The notes under the pieces: generated by a model
What the model was told of the DNA's origin: nothing
What the model saw: the letters and a program-made list of their open reading frames with translations, nothing else
Databases searched by the model: none
Shown: one piece after another, positions 17,436 through 26,297 of the stretch
Position numbering within the stretch: position 1 is the first letter of the stretch
How the letters are laid out: every line of letters begins with the position of its first letter
Source: JAVBKA01 sp031546715
Lineage (GTDB): Bacteria > Bacillota > Clostridia > Oscillospirales > UBA929
Assembly (NCBI GenBank): GCA_031546715.1
Contig: JAVBKA010000086.1
Location: 1-53,065 of the forward strand
Reading direction: 5' to 3'
Length of the DNA stretch: 53,065 nucleotides
Made by a program: the position numbers and the translations under genes

Positions 17436-17464
17436 ATTATATATTATTTCCAAGGTTTACACAA
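17436..17464 (-). promoter_or_regulatory. Promoter of the glyS operon
   Basis: Reading the minus strand: TTGTGT at 17464-17459, a 17-base spacer and TATAAT at 17441-17436, about 30 bases ahead of the glyS start. It is back-to-back with the rlmB promoter. Confidence 0.7.
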
Positions 17465-17503
17465 GATAATTTTAGTTTTTTAAAAGAAGAATTCAAATAA
17501 CTA

Positions 17504-17532
17504 TTGGCAATACATGTCGTATATGGTATTAT
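17504..17532 (+). promoter_or_regulatory. Promoter of the rlmB operon
   Basis: TTGGCA at 17504-17509, a 17-base spacer and TATTAT at 17527-17532, about 48 bases before the rlmB ATG. Confidence 0.65.
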
Positions 17533-17579
17533 GGTGTGTAATATTATGTGCGTTAGCTGTGAAGGGATACTTTTACCAT

Positions 17580-18311
17580 ATGGAAAATCACCAAATTGAA
17601 GGACGCCGTGCAGTCCGAGAGGCATTGCAGGCTAAAAAAATACCTGATAAGGTGTTTATACTCCGCACCGCTGAGGGTATCGGCGGGCTTATTAAAGACG
17701 CGAAGGACGCAGGGGCAACCATAGTTGACTGCGACAAGACGCGCCTTGACCAAATGAGCCAGACTGGCGGAAACCATCAGGGTATTATTGCCCGCCTTGC
17801 CGAATGTGACTATTCAGAGATTGATGATATTTTTAAGCGTGCCGAGAGCCGTGGGGAACAGCCCTTCATTATCGTGTGCGACAGCGTAGAGGACGAACGA
17901 AACCTTGGCGCAATCATTCGTACCGCTGAAGCCGCCGGAGCTCATGGCGTAATTGTTCCAAAACGCCGAAGCGCAGGACTTTCCGCCGTAACCGTGAAGG
18001 CAAGTGCAGGTGCTGCACTTCACCTCCCAGTTGCTCGAACCCCAGGTGTGCCCATGCTACTGCGTGAGCTTAAGGAGCGCAACATTTGGGTCTACGGTGC
18101 TGACGCAGACGGCGAGAAGGACGTTTTTCAAACGGATTTCTCAGGAGCTGTTGCAATCGTCGTCGGCTCTGAGGGTCGAGGTATATCAAGGCTTGCCGCC
18201 GAACATTGCGACTTTCTAGTTAGCATACCAATGAAGGGCGAGGTCAGCTCGCTGAATGTATCTACTGCATGTGGAATATTTGCGTATCAGGTACTTAAAT
18301 CCAGACTATAA
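17580..18311 (+). CDS. rlmB: 23S rRNA 2'-O-ribose methyltransferase, RlmB/TrmH family (SPOUT)
   Basis: A 243-residue SpoU-type methyltransferase. An N-terminal substrate-binding domain (ENHQIEGRRAVREALQ) is followed by the knotted catalytic domain. Family motifs are DERNLGAIIRTAEAAGAHGVI (motif 1), VGSEGRGISRL (motif 2) and IPMKGEVSSLNVSTACGI (motif 3). It transfers a methyl group from SAM to a ribose 2'-OH of rRNA; the exact nucleotide (G2251 by analogy) is inferred. The start at 17580 gives the usual family N-terminus and has GAAGGGA upstream; an earlier in-frame ATG at 17514 adds an unrelated hydrophobic peptide. Confidence 0.93.
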   Translation: MENHQIEGRRAVREALQAKKIPDKVFILRTAEGIGGLIKDAKDAGATIVDCDKTRLDQMSQTGGNHQGIIARLAECDYSEIDDIFKRAESRGEQPFIIVCDSVEDERNLGAIIRTAEAAGAHGVIVPKRRSAGLSAVTVKASAGAALHLPVARTPGVPMLLRELKERNIWVYGADADGEKDVFQTDFSGAVAIVVGSEGRGISRLAAEHCDFLVSIPMKGEVSSLNVSTACGIFAYQVLKSRL

Positions 18312-18343
18312 ATTCAGACGTACTGAAGATTAGGGGTGATTTC

Positions 18344-20944
18344 TTGAAGAATTTTGATCCTACTCCCCGTGAAGATGATATTTTCGATGGTATTGACGAG
18401 CTTCTCAATTCGGGAGCTCCTATGAGTGACGACCCAGACACTGCCTATGAGGACATTATTTCAGAGGTTAATTTTAAGCGCGCCACCAATAACAGCATCG
18501 ACACCTCTGCTATCAGCATGGCAATGGGTTCAGAAAGCTCTAAACGCCGTCCATCCTCAAACGAACCCCAAAAGAAAGAGCCTTCCCCGCCCCCAGGCTT
18601 TTTTAACACTGCCACCTCACCTATTACAGATGATTTTGATAAAATATTCCAAGAAATAACATCAGGATTAAATTCCAATCTTTCCGATATACCCTCAAAA
18701 CCCGCAGCTCCCGCCCCTGTCAAGCCGTCTCCTGTGGCTGTAGCCGAAAAGGGCGTGACTGCTCCTGTCAAACCGTCTGCCGTGGCTGTAGCCGAAAAGG
18801 GCGTGACTGCACCTGTCGCCGCCAACGTCACCGCCCACGCCAAAGCTCCCCAAAAAACTTCCGCTAAGACTTCCTCTGGGGCTGGTGCCAATAAAGGGCT
18901 TATTTCCGAGGGCAGTAAGTCTGCCATTGAATATGGCATTGCAGGTACTGAAACCCCTGATACCTCTGAGTTTGCGCCCAAGCTTGCGCCATCTAAGACT
19001 GCGGCAACTAAGCCCGCTGACGGCAATATAATTTCTTCTATTGCCAAAAGAGCCAACTCCGCCCCTCCAGAAAAAAAGGAAGATAAACCCGCCCCTGCAA
19101 AAGATGACGCCGCCTTTTCGGAGGACTTCGCCAAGGTGTTCACGCCTATTAAAAACACAGAGCATGAATCCGACGAAGATTTTGAAGAAAGCGAAGTCAA
19201 CTACAAGGAAGCACCTACAATCACCCAGAGAATTCTCAAACATTTGCGCAAGCCTCTTCCTCCCCTTGAGGCACTGCCTCAGAACGCCTTTGCACGGGCA
19301 CAGAACTATGCACTATCTCTACGAGCACGTTCTTTTGTAGCGTTTTTGCTGACGTTGCCACTTATATATATTTCCCTATGTCAGGTTTTCCGCTTTTTAC
19401 CTGCTCCCGACATGTTGCTTTATAACCACGATTCCTATAGGTACATGCTTATTACCTCGGTACTGCTGATTTTAATTATGCTATGTGCCGTGGATATTAT
19501 CGCCAAGGGTTTTTCTGACTTATATCATTTGCGCCCCGGCGTTGAAACCTTAGTCGCCATTTCTTGCTGTACATCTCTGATTCATGTGATTTCCCTGTGC
19601 ATTGAGCTACCCGAAAGCATCACAATTATAGGCTTCACTCCATACACTGCCGTGACGGGGGTTGTGCTGTTCTTTACCTTGTGGGCAAGCTATTATCAGT
19701 ATAAGGCGTATCTTAAAACCTATGAAGCCTCTACACAATCTGAGGACGTAACCCCTGTGTACCACGTTCAAGGGCTGTGGAACTCCTCCTCCGGCTTCAT
19801 TAAAGCATCTGGGTCGCTGGAAGGCTTTGTGTCCAGAACGGAAGCCCCCGATTTGTCTAGACGCTTTATGTCCTATTTAGCTCCTTTGTTACTGGTCGCT
19901 TCGCTTTTGTTTGCGGTTATCGTTTCTGTGGGCAAGGGTCGTCCGGGGTATTTTTTCTGGGCATGGTCGGCTATTAGCCTTGCTACAACACCTATTTCTA
20001 CGTTATTTGTCTTTGCGCTACCCTTTTCTCGTGTTGCAAGCCGCCTTTTCCGAATGGGCGCGGCTGTTGCAGGTTGGTCTGCCGCTCGTGATTTCCGTGA
20101 CGGTGTCTACGCTGTTTCAAAAGATAGTGACTTTTTCCCAAGCGGAACTGTGGCTCTAAACGGGCTTAAGGTTTACGGCGAAAAAAATTCCTATGAGAAA
20201 ATCACCTCTTACGCATGTACCCTTTTGAAGGACACTGACAACTCTCTCTATCACGCCCTAGACAAAATCGCAAAGGACAGTGGACTTCCCACCTTGGAGG
20301 TTTCACATCTGGAATATGACGAAGGCGGCGGAATCAGAGGAGAAATTCTTGGTGACCGTGTGTTAATCGGCAACTCCGCCTTTATGCTTCGCATGGGCGT
20401 ACGGCTGCCAAAGGAGCTTAATATTAAAAAGGCTGTTTATGTGTCCGTTAATATGCAGCTTGGTGGAATATTTGCCGTTAATTATATTGCCGCCTCACAG
20501 GTTGAAAACGCTCTGCGTATTCTAAACCGAAGCAAAATTACGCCATTGTTGGCTGTTAAGGACTTCAACATCACTCCACTGATGCTAAAAGAGAAATTCG
20601 GAATCGATACCAATGACGTTGAATACCCTACTGTTGAAGGACGATTAAACCTTTCCGCCGCTACCCGTGAGAACTCGAGTATTCCACTGGGAATTGTTAC
20701 CAAGGAAGGGCTTGCTCCCTTTGCCGAATGTGTTGCAGGTGCGGCACGGCTGTACAAGGTATCCCGCATTAACCTGTTTTTGAACATACTATGCACCATC
20801 CTCGGCGTTTTAGCAATGTTTTACCTTACATATCTGGGAACTGCTGACGCTGCCCTATCCATTCTCCCAGGACATGTGCTTTTATACTTCTTTGTGTGGT
20901 GGCTGCCTATATGGTTAATATCTGCCGTCGCTAATCGTTATTAA
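18344..20944 (+). CDS. P-type-ATPase-like membrane pseudoenzyme with disordered N-terminus
   Basis: 866 residues. About 1-320 is acidic and Pro/Ala-rich and probably disordered, with a 16-residue tandem repeat (125-156). The rest has several membrane helices (about 330-450, 508-565, 795-860) in the order of a P1B ATPase. FSRVASRLFRMGAAVAGWSAARD (about 561-583) matches the stretch before the phosphorylation site, and GGGIRGEILGDRVLIGNSAFM (about 661-681) matches the nucleotide-binding domain. The DKTGT aspartate (here VSKDSDFFPSG), TGD and GDGxND are all missing, so catalysis is unlikely. TTG start with AGGGGTG. Function unknown; lies 32 bases after rlmB. Confidence 0.75.
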   Translation: MKNFDPTPREDDIFDGIDELLNSGAPMSDDPDTAYEDIISEVNFKRATNNSIDTSAISMAMGSESSKRRPSSNEPQKKEPSPPPGFFNTATSPITDDFDKIFQEITSGLNSNLSDIPSKPAAPAPVKPSPVAVAEKGVTAPVKPSAVAVAEKGVTAPVAANVTAHAKAPQKTSAKTSSGAGANKGLISEGSKSAIEYGIAGTETPDTSEFAPKLAPSKTAATKPADGNIISSIAKRANSAPPEKKEDKPAPAKDDAAFSEDFAKVFTPIKNTEHESDEDFEESEVNYKEAPTITQRILKHLRKPLPPLEALPQNAFARAQNYALSLRARSFVAFLLTLPLIYISLCQVFRFLPAPDMLLYNHDSYRYMLITSVLLILIMLCAVDIIAKGFSDLYHLRPGVETLVAISCCTSLIHVISLCIELPESITIIGFTPYTAVTGVVLFFTLWASYYQYKAYLKTYEASTQSEDVTPVYHVQGLWNSSSGFIKASGSLEGFVSRTEAPDLSRRFMSYLAPLLLVASLLFAVIVSVGKGRPGYFFWAWSAISLATTPISTLFVFALPFSRVASRLFRMGAAVAGWSAARDFRDGVYAVSKDSDFFPSGTVALNGLKVYGEKNSYEKITSYACTLLKDTDNSLYHALDKIAKDSGLPTLEVSHLEYDEGGGIRGEILGDRVLIGNSAFMLRMGVRLPKELNIKKAVYVSVNMQLGGIFAVNYIAASQVENALRILNRSKITPLLAVKDFNITPLMLKEKFGIDTNDVEYPTVEGRLNLSAATRENSSIPLGIVTKEGLAPFAECVAGAARLYKVSRINLFLNILCTILGVLAMFYLTYLGTADAALSILPGHVLLYFFVWWLPIWLISAVANRY
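18716..18811 (+). repeat. Two tandem 48-bp units inside the 866-residue gene
   Basis: Units at 18716-18763 and 18764-18811 differ at only a few bases and each encodes PVKPS(P/A)VAVAEKGVTA. The repeat is in frame and lies in the disordered region, so it probably arose by recent slippage or duplication. Confidence 0.85.
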
Positions 20945-20985
20945 TAGCTATTCTGAGAAATTGAAGGGCTTGAAAGGAACTTTTT

Positions 20986-22056
20986 ATGATTAAAGTAGCA
21001 GTAATCGGTCATGGTTATGTGGGTTCAGGAGTTGCGGAGCTTCTGCTTCGCCGCGAGGCTCAAGTGTCAAAAGTGCTGGGCGAGGAAGTAAAACTTGCCG
21101 CCGTTTGTGATGTCAAGCCCCTCCGCGCAGAAAGCTATGCGGATTTATACGTAAAAGACTTCTCAGTTATTGAGAACGACCCTGAAATTAATATAGTTGT
21201 TGAGACAATTGGCGGAATCGGCGCCGCACTGGACTTTACTCGTAGGAGCTTAAACGCTGGCAAGCATGTCGTCAGCAGTAACAAGGAGCTTGTTGCAGTC
21301 CACGGTGCGGAGCTTCTTGCGCTTGCACAGTCTCGCAACGTCAACTACCTGTTTGAAGCCAGCGTGGGCGGCGGCATTCCCGTTATCACCCCCATGACTG
21401 ATTGCATGACTGGCAACAATATTACTGACATTATCGGTATTTTAAACGGTACTACTAACTATATTTTAACCGGTATGGGCAATTGGGGAATGGCTCTTCG
21501 AGACGCTCTCGCCGAAGCTCAGGTTCAAGGTTATGCCGAACAAAACCCCACTGACGATGTGGAGGGTAAGGATGCAGCACGAAAAATCAGCATCTTGGCA
21601 TCCTTAGCATTCGGACGGCATGTCCGCCCCGAATGGGTGCCCACACAGGGCATCATGAGTATTACAAAGGAGCAGATAAAGGAAGCCGCAGATTTAAAAA
21701 TGACCATCAAGCTCCTAGGTCGCGCCAAGCTCTTTGACGACGGAAAAATTGCCGTATTGCTTGCACCCCATCTTGTTCCTGAAAATCACCCACTGCATAG
21801 TATTGCTGATGTTTTCAACGCAATCGTCGTCACAGGCGACGCCGTGGGCGACGTTATGTTCTACGGCAGAGGCGCGGGCAAGCTACCGACTGCCAGCGCA
21901 GTTATAGCTGATATTATGGACTGTGTCAGATATAAGTTAAACCGCAAGCCTATTTTCTGGACAGCGGAAACAGAAAACTTTTTACTCCCCGAAAGTGCCT
22001 TCGCCTATGAAAAGCACATTTTTGCTGACGGCTCACAAATGAGGATTCTCTTATGA
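20986..22056 (+). CDS. hom: Homoserine dehydrogenase, short form without ACT domain
   Basis: 356 residues. An NAD(P)-binding Rossmann start (VAVIGHGYVGSGVAELL) is followed by the catalytic domain with SSNKELVAVHGAELLALA, FEASVGGGIPVI, GILNGTTNYIL and DDVEGKDAARKI, where the catalytic lysine region lies. It reduces aspartate semialdehyde to homoserine. Most bacterial Hom proteins are about 400-440 residues with a C-terminal ACT domain for threonine feedback; this one ends right after the catalytic domain. AAAGGA precedes the ATG, and the stop overlaps the thrB start by four bases. Confidence 0.95.
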   Translation: MIKVAVIGHGYVGSGVAELLLRREAQVSKVLGEEVKLAAVCDVKPLRAESYADLYVKDFSVIENDPEINIVVETIGGIGAALDFTRRSLNAGKHVVSSNKELVAVHGAELLALAQSRNVNYLFEASVGGGIPVITPMTDCMTGNNITDIIGILNGTTNYILTGMGNWGMALRDALAEAQVQGYAEQNPTDDVEGKDAARKISILASLAFGRHVRPEWVPTQGIMSITKEQIKEAADLKMTIKLLGRAKLFDDGKIAVLLAPHLVPENHPLHSIADVFNAIVVTGDAVGDVMFYGRGAGKLPTASAVIADIMDCVRYKLNRKPIFWTAETENFLLPESAFAYEKHIFADGSQMRILL

Positions 22057-22937
22057 TACGTGTCACCGTCCCTGCAACAAGTGCCAACATGGGCAGTGGC
22101 TTTGACACCATCGGAATTGCCTTGTCCCTGAGTAACGAAGTTCTCATTGACGAGAACGACCATCTGGACATCTCCTGCAAAACAGGGCACAATATTCATG
22201 CGGACACTAGAAATCTCATTTTTCGCTGCGCCCGCCGTGTTTACGACGAAGTCGGAAAGCTGCTTCACGGGCTGACTATCGTTGAATCCTGCAACATTCC
22301 CATGACAAGGGGTTTAGGCTCGTCCTCCGCGTGCACCGTTGCAGGGGTTATGGGTGCTAATGCGCTGTTAAAAAACCCGCTGAACAAACAGGATGTTATT
22401 GACCTTTGCGCCGTCATTGAGGGACATCCCGATAACTCAACTCCCGCTATTTTGGGAGGTTTCGTGGCGGCACTTTTAGAGGACGGCAAGGTTTGGCAGG
22501 TGCGTGTACCCATTGCAAAGCGTTTGCAATTTTGCGTTTTTGTTCCGGATTTCGAGCTAAAAACAGAAAAGGCCCGCGCTGCGCTACCGTCACTTATTTC
22601 GCATAAAGACGCTGTGTTCAACCTAGCTCGTGCGGCTCTCCTTGCAGGTTCCCTTGTGTCGGGCGACCTTCACAATATCGGCGTTGCAACAGAGGACAGA
22701 CTTCACCAGCCCTACCGCTTCGGTTTTATCCCACAAGGTGAGGAAATTATGCAAGCCGCCCGTCAGTTAGGCGCACTAGGCGTGTATCTTTCAGGGGCAG
22801 GGCCTAGCATAATCGCCATCGTCAACGACACCACCTTCGGCGACAGAGCTTCTATCCACTTTGCCCAGCATTTCCCAAGCTGGAAAGTGCTGACACTGGA
22901 GTGTGACGAAGTGGGCGCAGTGGTGGAAATCATATAA
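22053..22937 (+). CDS. thrB: Homoserine kinase
   Basis: A 294-residue GHMP-family kinase. The N-terminal VPATSANMGSGFDTIGIALSL and the ATP-binding PMTRGLGSSSACTVAGVMGAN loop are diagnostic; the C-terminal GAYLSGAGPS-type motif appears as GVYLSGAGPSIIAI. It phosphorylates homoserine as the step before threonine synthase. It is translationally coupled to hom (ATGA overlap). No thrC is present in the window. Confidence 0.97.
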   Translation: MIRVTVPATSANMGSGFDTIGIALSLSNEVLIDENDHLDISCKTGHNIHADTRNLIFRCARRVYDEVGKLLHGLTIVESCNIPMTRGLGSSSACTVAGVMGANALLKNPLNKQDVIDLCAVIEGHPDNSTPAILGGFVAALLEDGKVWQVRVPIAKRLQFCVFVPDFELKTEKARAALPSLISHKDAVFNLARAALLAGSLVSGDLHNIGVATEDRLHQPYRFGFIPQGEEIMQAARQLGALGVYLSGAGPSIIAIVNDTTFGDRASIHFAQHFPSWKVLTLECDEVGAVVEII

Positions 22938-22960
22938 TTTTCTCGGAACACGGGATTTAT

Positions 22961-22989
22961 TTAACTTTTTATCGGTAAACACATATAAT
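22961..22989 (+). promoter_or_regulatory. Promoter of lysC
   Basis: TTAACT at 22961-22966, a 17-base spacer and TATAAT at 22984-22989. It would give a leader of about 225 bases that contains the second copy of the 131-nt structured repeat. Confidence 0.5.
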
Positions 22990-23064
22990 AGTGATATGCG
23001 CGTTTGACTACCTTGATAGTTTTATCTTTTTGGCAGGCTAAGTAACCACAAATTAACTCTACGG

Positions 23065-23195
23065 CATTATCACGCTCCCTTAACCCTGTCGCTCCGGTAC
23101 CCTTCAATACCTTAAAAGGTCTTGACGAGTTCCAGCGCTTTTCGTGAAAATATGCTTGCATATTTTCACTACCGGGTTAATCCGCGCTTTCTAAG
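23065..23195 (+). repeat. 131-nt structured intergenic repeat, copy 2
   Basis: The partner of 5764-5894, lying between thrB and lysC and inside the probable lysC leader. Conserved parts are TTAACCC/GGGTTAA, the small hairpin TGTCGCTCCGGTA, and the 12-bp helix GTGAAAATATGC/GCATATTTTCAC (loop TT here, AA in copy 1). The middle hairpin has a changed sequence but keeps its pairing. It is not the lysine riboswitch, whose conserved core I do not see. Confidence 0.75.
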
Positions 23196-23221
23196 TTTTA
23201 TAGTATAAAGGTGTGAGTTTT

Positions 23222-24430
23222 TTGGCATTAATTGTGCAAAAATTTGGAGGCTCTTCTCTGGCAGATAACGAGCGAATCCGCCACGTTGCGAAGATAATTA
23301 CTGATACGTACAAAAAAGGCAACGATGTTGTGGCGATTCTATCCGCTCAGGGCGACACTACTGATGAGCTAGAGGCAAAGGCGCATGAGCTAAATCCAAA
23401 GGCTTCAAAACGTGAAATGGATGCTCTCATGGTCAACGGCGAAAATATTGCAATTGCCCTTGTGGCAATCGCAATTGAAGCTCTTGGTTTCCCTGTAGTC
23501 TCTCTGACAGGTCGTCAAGTGGGCATATTGACAGACAGTAATTATGCAAACGCCCGCATAAAGAAAATCGACACTGAGCGTATGCAGTCCGAGCTTTCAA
23601 AGAAAAACATAGTTTTAGTTGCAGGTTTTCAGGGCTATAACCGCTTTGACGACAACACTACGCTTGGTCGCGGCGGCTCAAACACTTCGGCTGTTGCAGT
23701 GTCGGCAGTGCTAAAAGCCGACATGTGCCAGAACTATACAGACGTTGACGGGATATACACCGCAGACCCAAGAATTGTTAAGAATGCCCGCAAGCTGCCA
23801 GAAATCACATATGACGAAATGCTTGAATTAGCGTCCCTCGGGGCAAATGTTTTGCAAAATCGCTCCGTAGAAATGGCAAAAAGATATAATGTACCCTTAG
23901 AGGTACTGTCTAGCTTCACTCCGGAAGTGCCCGGAACTAAAGTCATGGAGGTTATGAAAATGGAAAGTATGCAAGTATCTGGTGTCGCCCGTGATAATAA
24001 CGTCGCTCGAATCGCTCTTATTGGTTTGCCTGACCATCCGGGTATTGCATCAAAAATCTTCACATTGCTAGCCTCGCAGAAAATCAACGTTGATATTATT
24101 TTGCAGTCCATCGGACGCGACGACTCCAAGGATATAAGCTTCACCACGACCAAGGGCAACATGGAGCTTGCCAGAGAGCTTCTCGGGTCCCATAAGGATA
24201 CCATTGGCTTCAAAGAAATCGTAATATCCGATGCTGTCAGCAAGGTTTCAGCCGTGGGCGCAGGAATGGTAGGTAATCCTGGTGTTGCCGCGCAAATGTT
24301 TGAGGCATTAGCAAATGCGGGTATTAATATTCAAATGATTTCTACCAGCGAGATCAAGGTTTCTGTTCTTATAGACAAATCTGACTCTGACAGAGCCGTT
24401 CAGGCGATACACGAAAAGTTTTTTAAATAA
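23222..24430 (+). CDS. lysC: Aspartate kinase
   Basis: About 402 residues. The amino-acid kinase domain has ALIVQKFGGSSLADNERI, FQGYNRFDDNTTLGRGGSNTSAVAVS and TDVDGIYTADPRIV; two ACT domains follow (about residues 265-402). It catalyses the first step from aspartate to lysine, threonine and methionine, and the ACT pair implies feedback by end products. I chose TTG 23222 because AAAGGTG (23207-23213) is eight bases upstream and the resulting MALIVQKFGG start is canonical. A GTG at 23213 overlaps that site. The structured repeat precedes it. Confidence 0.96.
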   Translation: MALIVQKFGGSSLADNERIRHVAKIITDTYKKGNDVVAILSAQGDTTDELEAKAHELNPKASKREMDALMVNGENIAIALVAIAIEALGFPVVSLTGRQVGILTDSNYANARIKKIDTERMQSELSKKNIVLVAGFQGYNRFDDNTTLGRGGSNTSAVAVSAVLKADMCQNYTDVDGIYTADPRIVKNARKLPEITYDEMLELASLGANVLQNRSVEMAKRYNVPLEVLSSFTPEVPGTKVMEVMKMESMQVSGVARDNNVARIALIGLPDHPGIASKIFTLLASQKINVDIILQSIGRDDSKDISFTTTKGNMELARELLGSHKDTIGFKEIVISDAVSKVSAVGAGMVGNPGVAAQMFEALANAGINIQMISTSEIKVSVLIDKSDSDRAVQAIHEKFFK

Positions 24431-24443
24431 GGAAGATATATAC

Positions 24444-24812
24444 ATGGACAAAAGCAAGCGCAAGGAGCTGCTTGAGCAATACAAAGAGGTTAAGACGTTT
24501 TTTGGCGTTGTGTGCATAAAGAACACAGTCAACGGTAAGATTTTTCTTAACGGCTATCCTAACCTTAAAAACAAGTGGTCAACAATTCAATCTCAGCTCG
24601 ACATGGGTCAGTTCCCAAACGCTCCACTGTTAGCCGACTGGAAAGCTCACGGCAAAGACGCTTTTACATTTGAGGTGCTAGAGGAAAAGTCTACTGAGGA
24701 TGTATCTGATGTTGCCTTTGAGGTAAAAATGATGCTGAAGTCTTGGCTGCAAAAGCTTGAGCCATTCGACGACAAGGGGTATAATACTAGAAAGTCCGAT
24801 GCTGCGTTATAA
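24444..24812 (+). CDS. GIY-YIG nuclease family protein
   Basis: A 122-residue protein with the layout of a short GIY-YIG-superfamily branch: FFGVVCIKNTVNGKIFLNGYPNLKNKW (strand-strand-helix core), then LLADWKAHGKDAFTFEVLEEK. In this branch the first motif is GVY.IKN..NGK.F and the second Y-I-G position is altered, here FLNG, so whether it cleaves DNA is uncertain. AGGAAG precedes the ATG, and it lies 13 bases after lysC with a strong terminator behind it. It is probably the last gene of this transcription unit. Confidence 0.8.
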   Translation: MDKSKRKELLEQYKEVKTFFGVVCIKNTVNGKIFLNGYPNLKNKWSTIQSQLDMGQFPNAPLLADWKAHGKDAFTFEVLEEKSTEDVSDVAFEVKMMLKSWLQKLEPFDDKGYNTRKSDAAL

Positions 24813-24830
24813 GGTTGCTTGAAAATATTA

Positions 24831-24862
24831 AAGCCGTCCGGCGACAACCGGACGGCTTATCT
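24831..24862 (+). terminator. Terminator after the GIY-YIG gene
   Basis: An 11-bp perfect GC-rich stem, AAGCCGTCCGG (24831-24841) with CCGGACGGCTT (24848-24858), and a six-base loop. The T-run afterwards is short (TTATCT). It lies between convergent genes. Confidence 0.75.
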
Positions 24863-24869
24863 GTGGCTA

Positions 24870-25478
24870 TTATCGCAATTCCCGAAGCTTAATATCATGC
24901 ACCCCGACATATGTATCGAGATTGTCAACCTTAGTCTCAAGACGATTAAGAATCTCCGTGTGCTCATCAACTTTGTCTCTAATTGACGATGTACAATCTC
25001 AAAGTGCCTTCAAATGGCTGCCATGCTCTAGCTCCATTTTTAGTGCAGTAGTTCGTGTAAAGTTCAAAGATTCCTCAACAGTACCAAGTCGTTTTTTAAC
25101 GCTGACGATGCTCTTGTCAATTTCGGTTAGATGCAAATCAACTGCGACAAGATGTTGATCGATTTCGTCAAAACGTTGATCCATTCCGTCAAAACGTTGA
25201 TCCATTCCGTCTAGACGTTGATCCATTGCGTCAAAACGTTGATCCATTCCGTCAAATCGCTGCTCCATTGCGTCAAATCGCTGCTCCATTGCGTCAAAAC
25301 GTTGATCCATTCCATCAAGTCGTTGATCGATTCCGTCTAGCCGCTGCTCTACGCCTTCTAGACGCTGTTCAACGCCATCTAGTCGTTGTTCAATTCTTTC
25401 AACGTTGACTTCAATGGCGGACAAGCCAGCTTCAAGTCTGACCTGACCTTCCCCTAGACGAAAAATTGAGCCTTGCAT
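24870..25478 (-). pseudogene. Tandem-repeat coiled-coil protein gene interrupted by TGA
   Basis: The minus-strand frame encodes a long coiled coil. About a dozen seven-residue units of the form (M/I/V)(D/E)QR(L/F)(D/E)(G/A) are followed by a less regular helical stretch. The frame stops at an in-frame TGA (24999-25001), yet 42 further codons of charged, heptad-like coding sequence (SSIRDKVDEHTEILNRLETK and on) continue to TAA 24870. The start is also poor: ATG 25478 has no ribosome binding site, and an upstream ILSILEN stretch looks like the original N-terminus without a start codon. I read it as a decaying gene; a truncated 159-residue product is possible. Ligand or partner unknown. Confidence 0.6.
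25150..25400 (-). repeat. 21-bp tandem repeat array encoding heptads
   Basis: About twelve imperfect 21-bp units, on the plus strand variants of GTTGATCCATTCCGTCAAAAC, each coding one coiled-coil heptad. Units in the centre are the most alike, as expected for slippage or unequal crossing over. Confidence 0.85.
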
Positions 25479-25586
25479 ATTTTCAAGTATTGATAAAATT
25501 TTTTCTTAGTTATTCAAATACTTCACCCTCATATTTAACCCATAGATGAAGTATACTCCATTTCAGAGCGTAACGCAAGCATTTTA

Positions 25587-26252
25587 TCAATCCACTTTAT
25601 CCGACTTTTTGCCTCTTTTAGGCATGGGGATTCCCTTAGTGTAGGTGGCGATATTGCGGTTAATTCCCAGCAATCCCAGCACTCCGATACCTAGAGATAT
25701 GCCTAAATCTTTTAGAAAGCTACCATCTTCAATGAGATATTGCGTTACAATTATCATGTTTTCCATGGTAACTGGATAATCTTCTTGCTGTAGTGCAAAC
25801 GCTATGGAAACAAAGTTCATTGCAAGTATAACCAACAGCGAAAGCGACCATATTACCCCGACTGCAAACTTGTGATTTTTCGGACCTTTAAACAGCTTGT
25901 AGCCATAAAATGAGACATAACCCGTTAAAAATGCCAACCAACCAATTAACCACCCTGCATTTAACACCACTAACCATGGAATCGACCCTATCACCGCTCC
26001 TAAAAATGCACCGATGATACCCATTAAGAACGAAACGCTTGTTGGCGGCTCCGGTGGCTCAATTTCCGCTAGATAATTGTAGTCATGGCTTGAGTCGCCT
26101 TGTTCTTGGTTGTCTCTAGGGTAATCTAAGCTCTGCGATTGTTCTGAGGTGCTGCCCGAATCTTCATTAGCGAGGTATTTAGTGCTGTCAGTGTTACTAT
26201 TTGGTGTTGGTTCTCCCATTGGATTGCTTACCTTTTCGTCGTTATCGTTCAT
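25587..26252 (-). CDS. Predicted membrane protein of unknown function
   Basis: About 221 residues. The first 75 are polar, Ser/Asn/Asp-rich and likely disordered (many S, N, D, E, Q). Hydrophobic segments then follow at roughly 87-110, 113-130, 140-165 and 190-205, suggesting three to four membrane helices and a basic tail (PMPKRGKKSDKVD). No known domain is recognised. I chose ATG 26252, preceded by GTGGGGTC, over the TTG at 26285. It stands alone between the coiled-coil pseudogene and the ribosomal operon terminator. Confidence 0.65.
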   Translation of the reverse strand: MNDNDEKVSNPMGEPTPNSNTDSTKYLANEDSGSTSEQSQSLDYPRDNQEQGDSSHDYNYLAEIEPPEPPTSVSFLMGIIGAFLGAVIGSIPWLVVLNAGWLIGWLAFLTGYVSFYGYKLFKGPKNHKFAVGVIWSLSLLVILAMNFVSIAFALQQEDYPVTMENMIIVTQYLIEDGSFLKDLGISLGIGVLGLLGINRNIATYTKGIPMPKRGKKSDKVD

Positions 26253-26297
26253 AGTTGACCCCACTTTCGCACAATTGCTATTCAATAGGTAATTACC

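Noticed and set aside
18445..19200. 251-codon antisense frame in the 866-residue gene
   Set aside because: Shadow frame caused by the Ala/Pro/Ser-rich low-complexity coding region on the other strand.
22990..23206. Lysine riboswitch in the lysC leader
   Set aside because: The conserved L-box core is not visible and the structured part recurs in the unrelated V-ATPase operon.
25150..25400. CRISPR-like array
   Set aside because: Units are contiguous 21-bp coding repeats without spacers.
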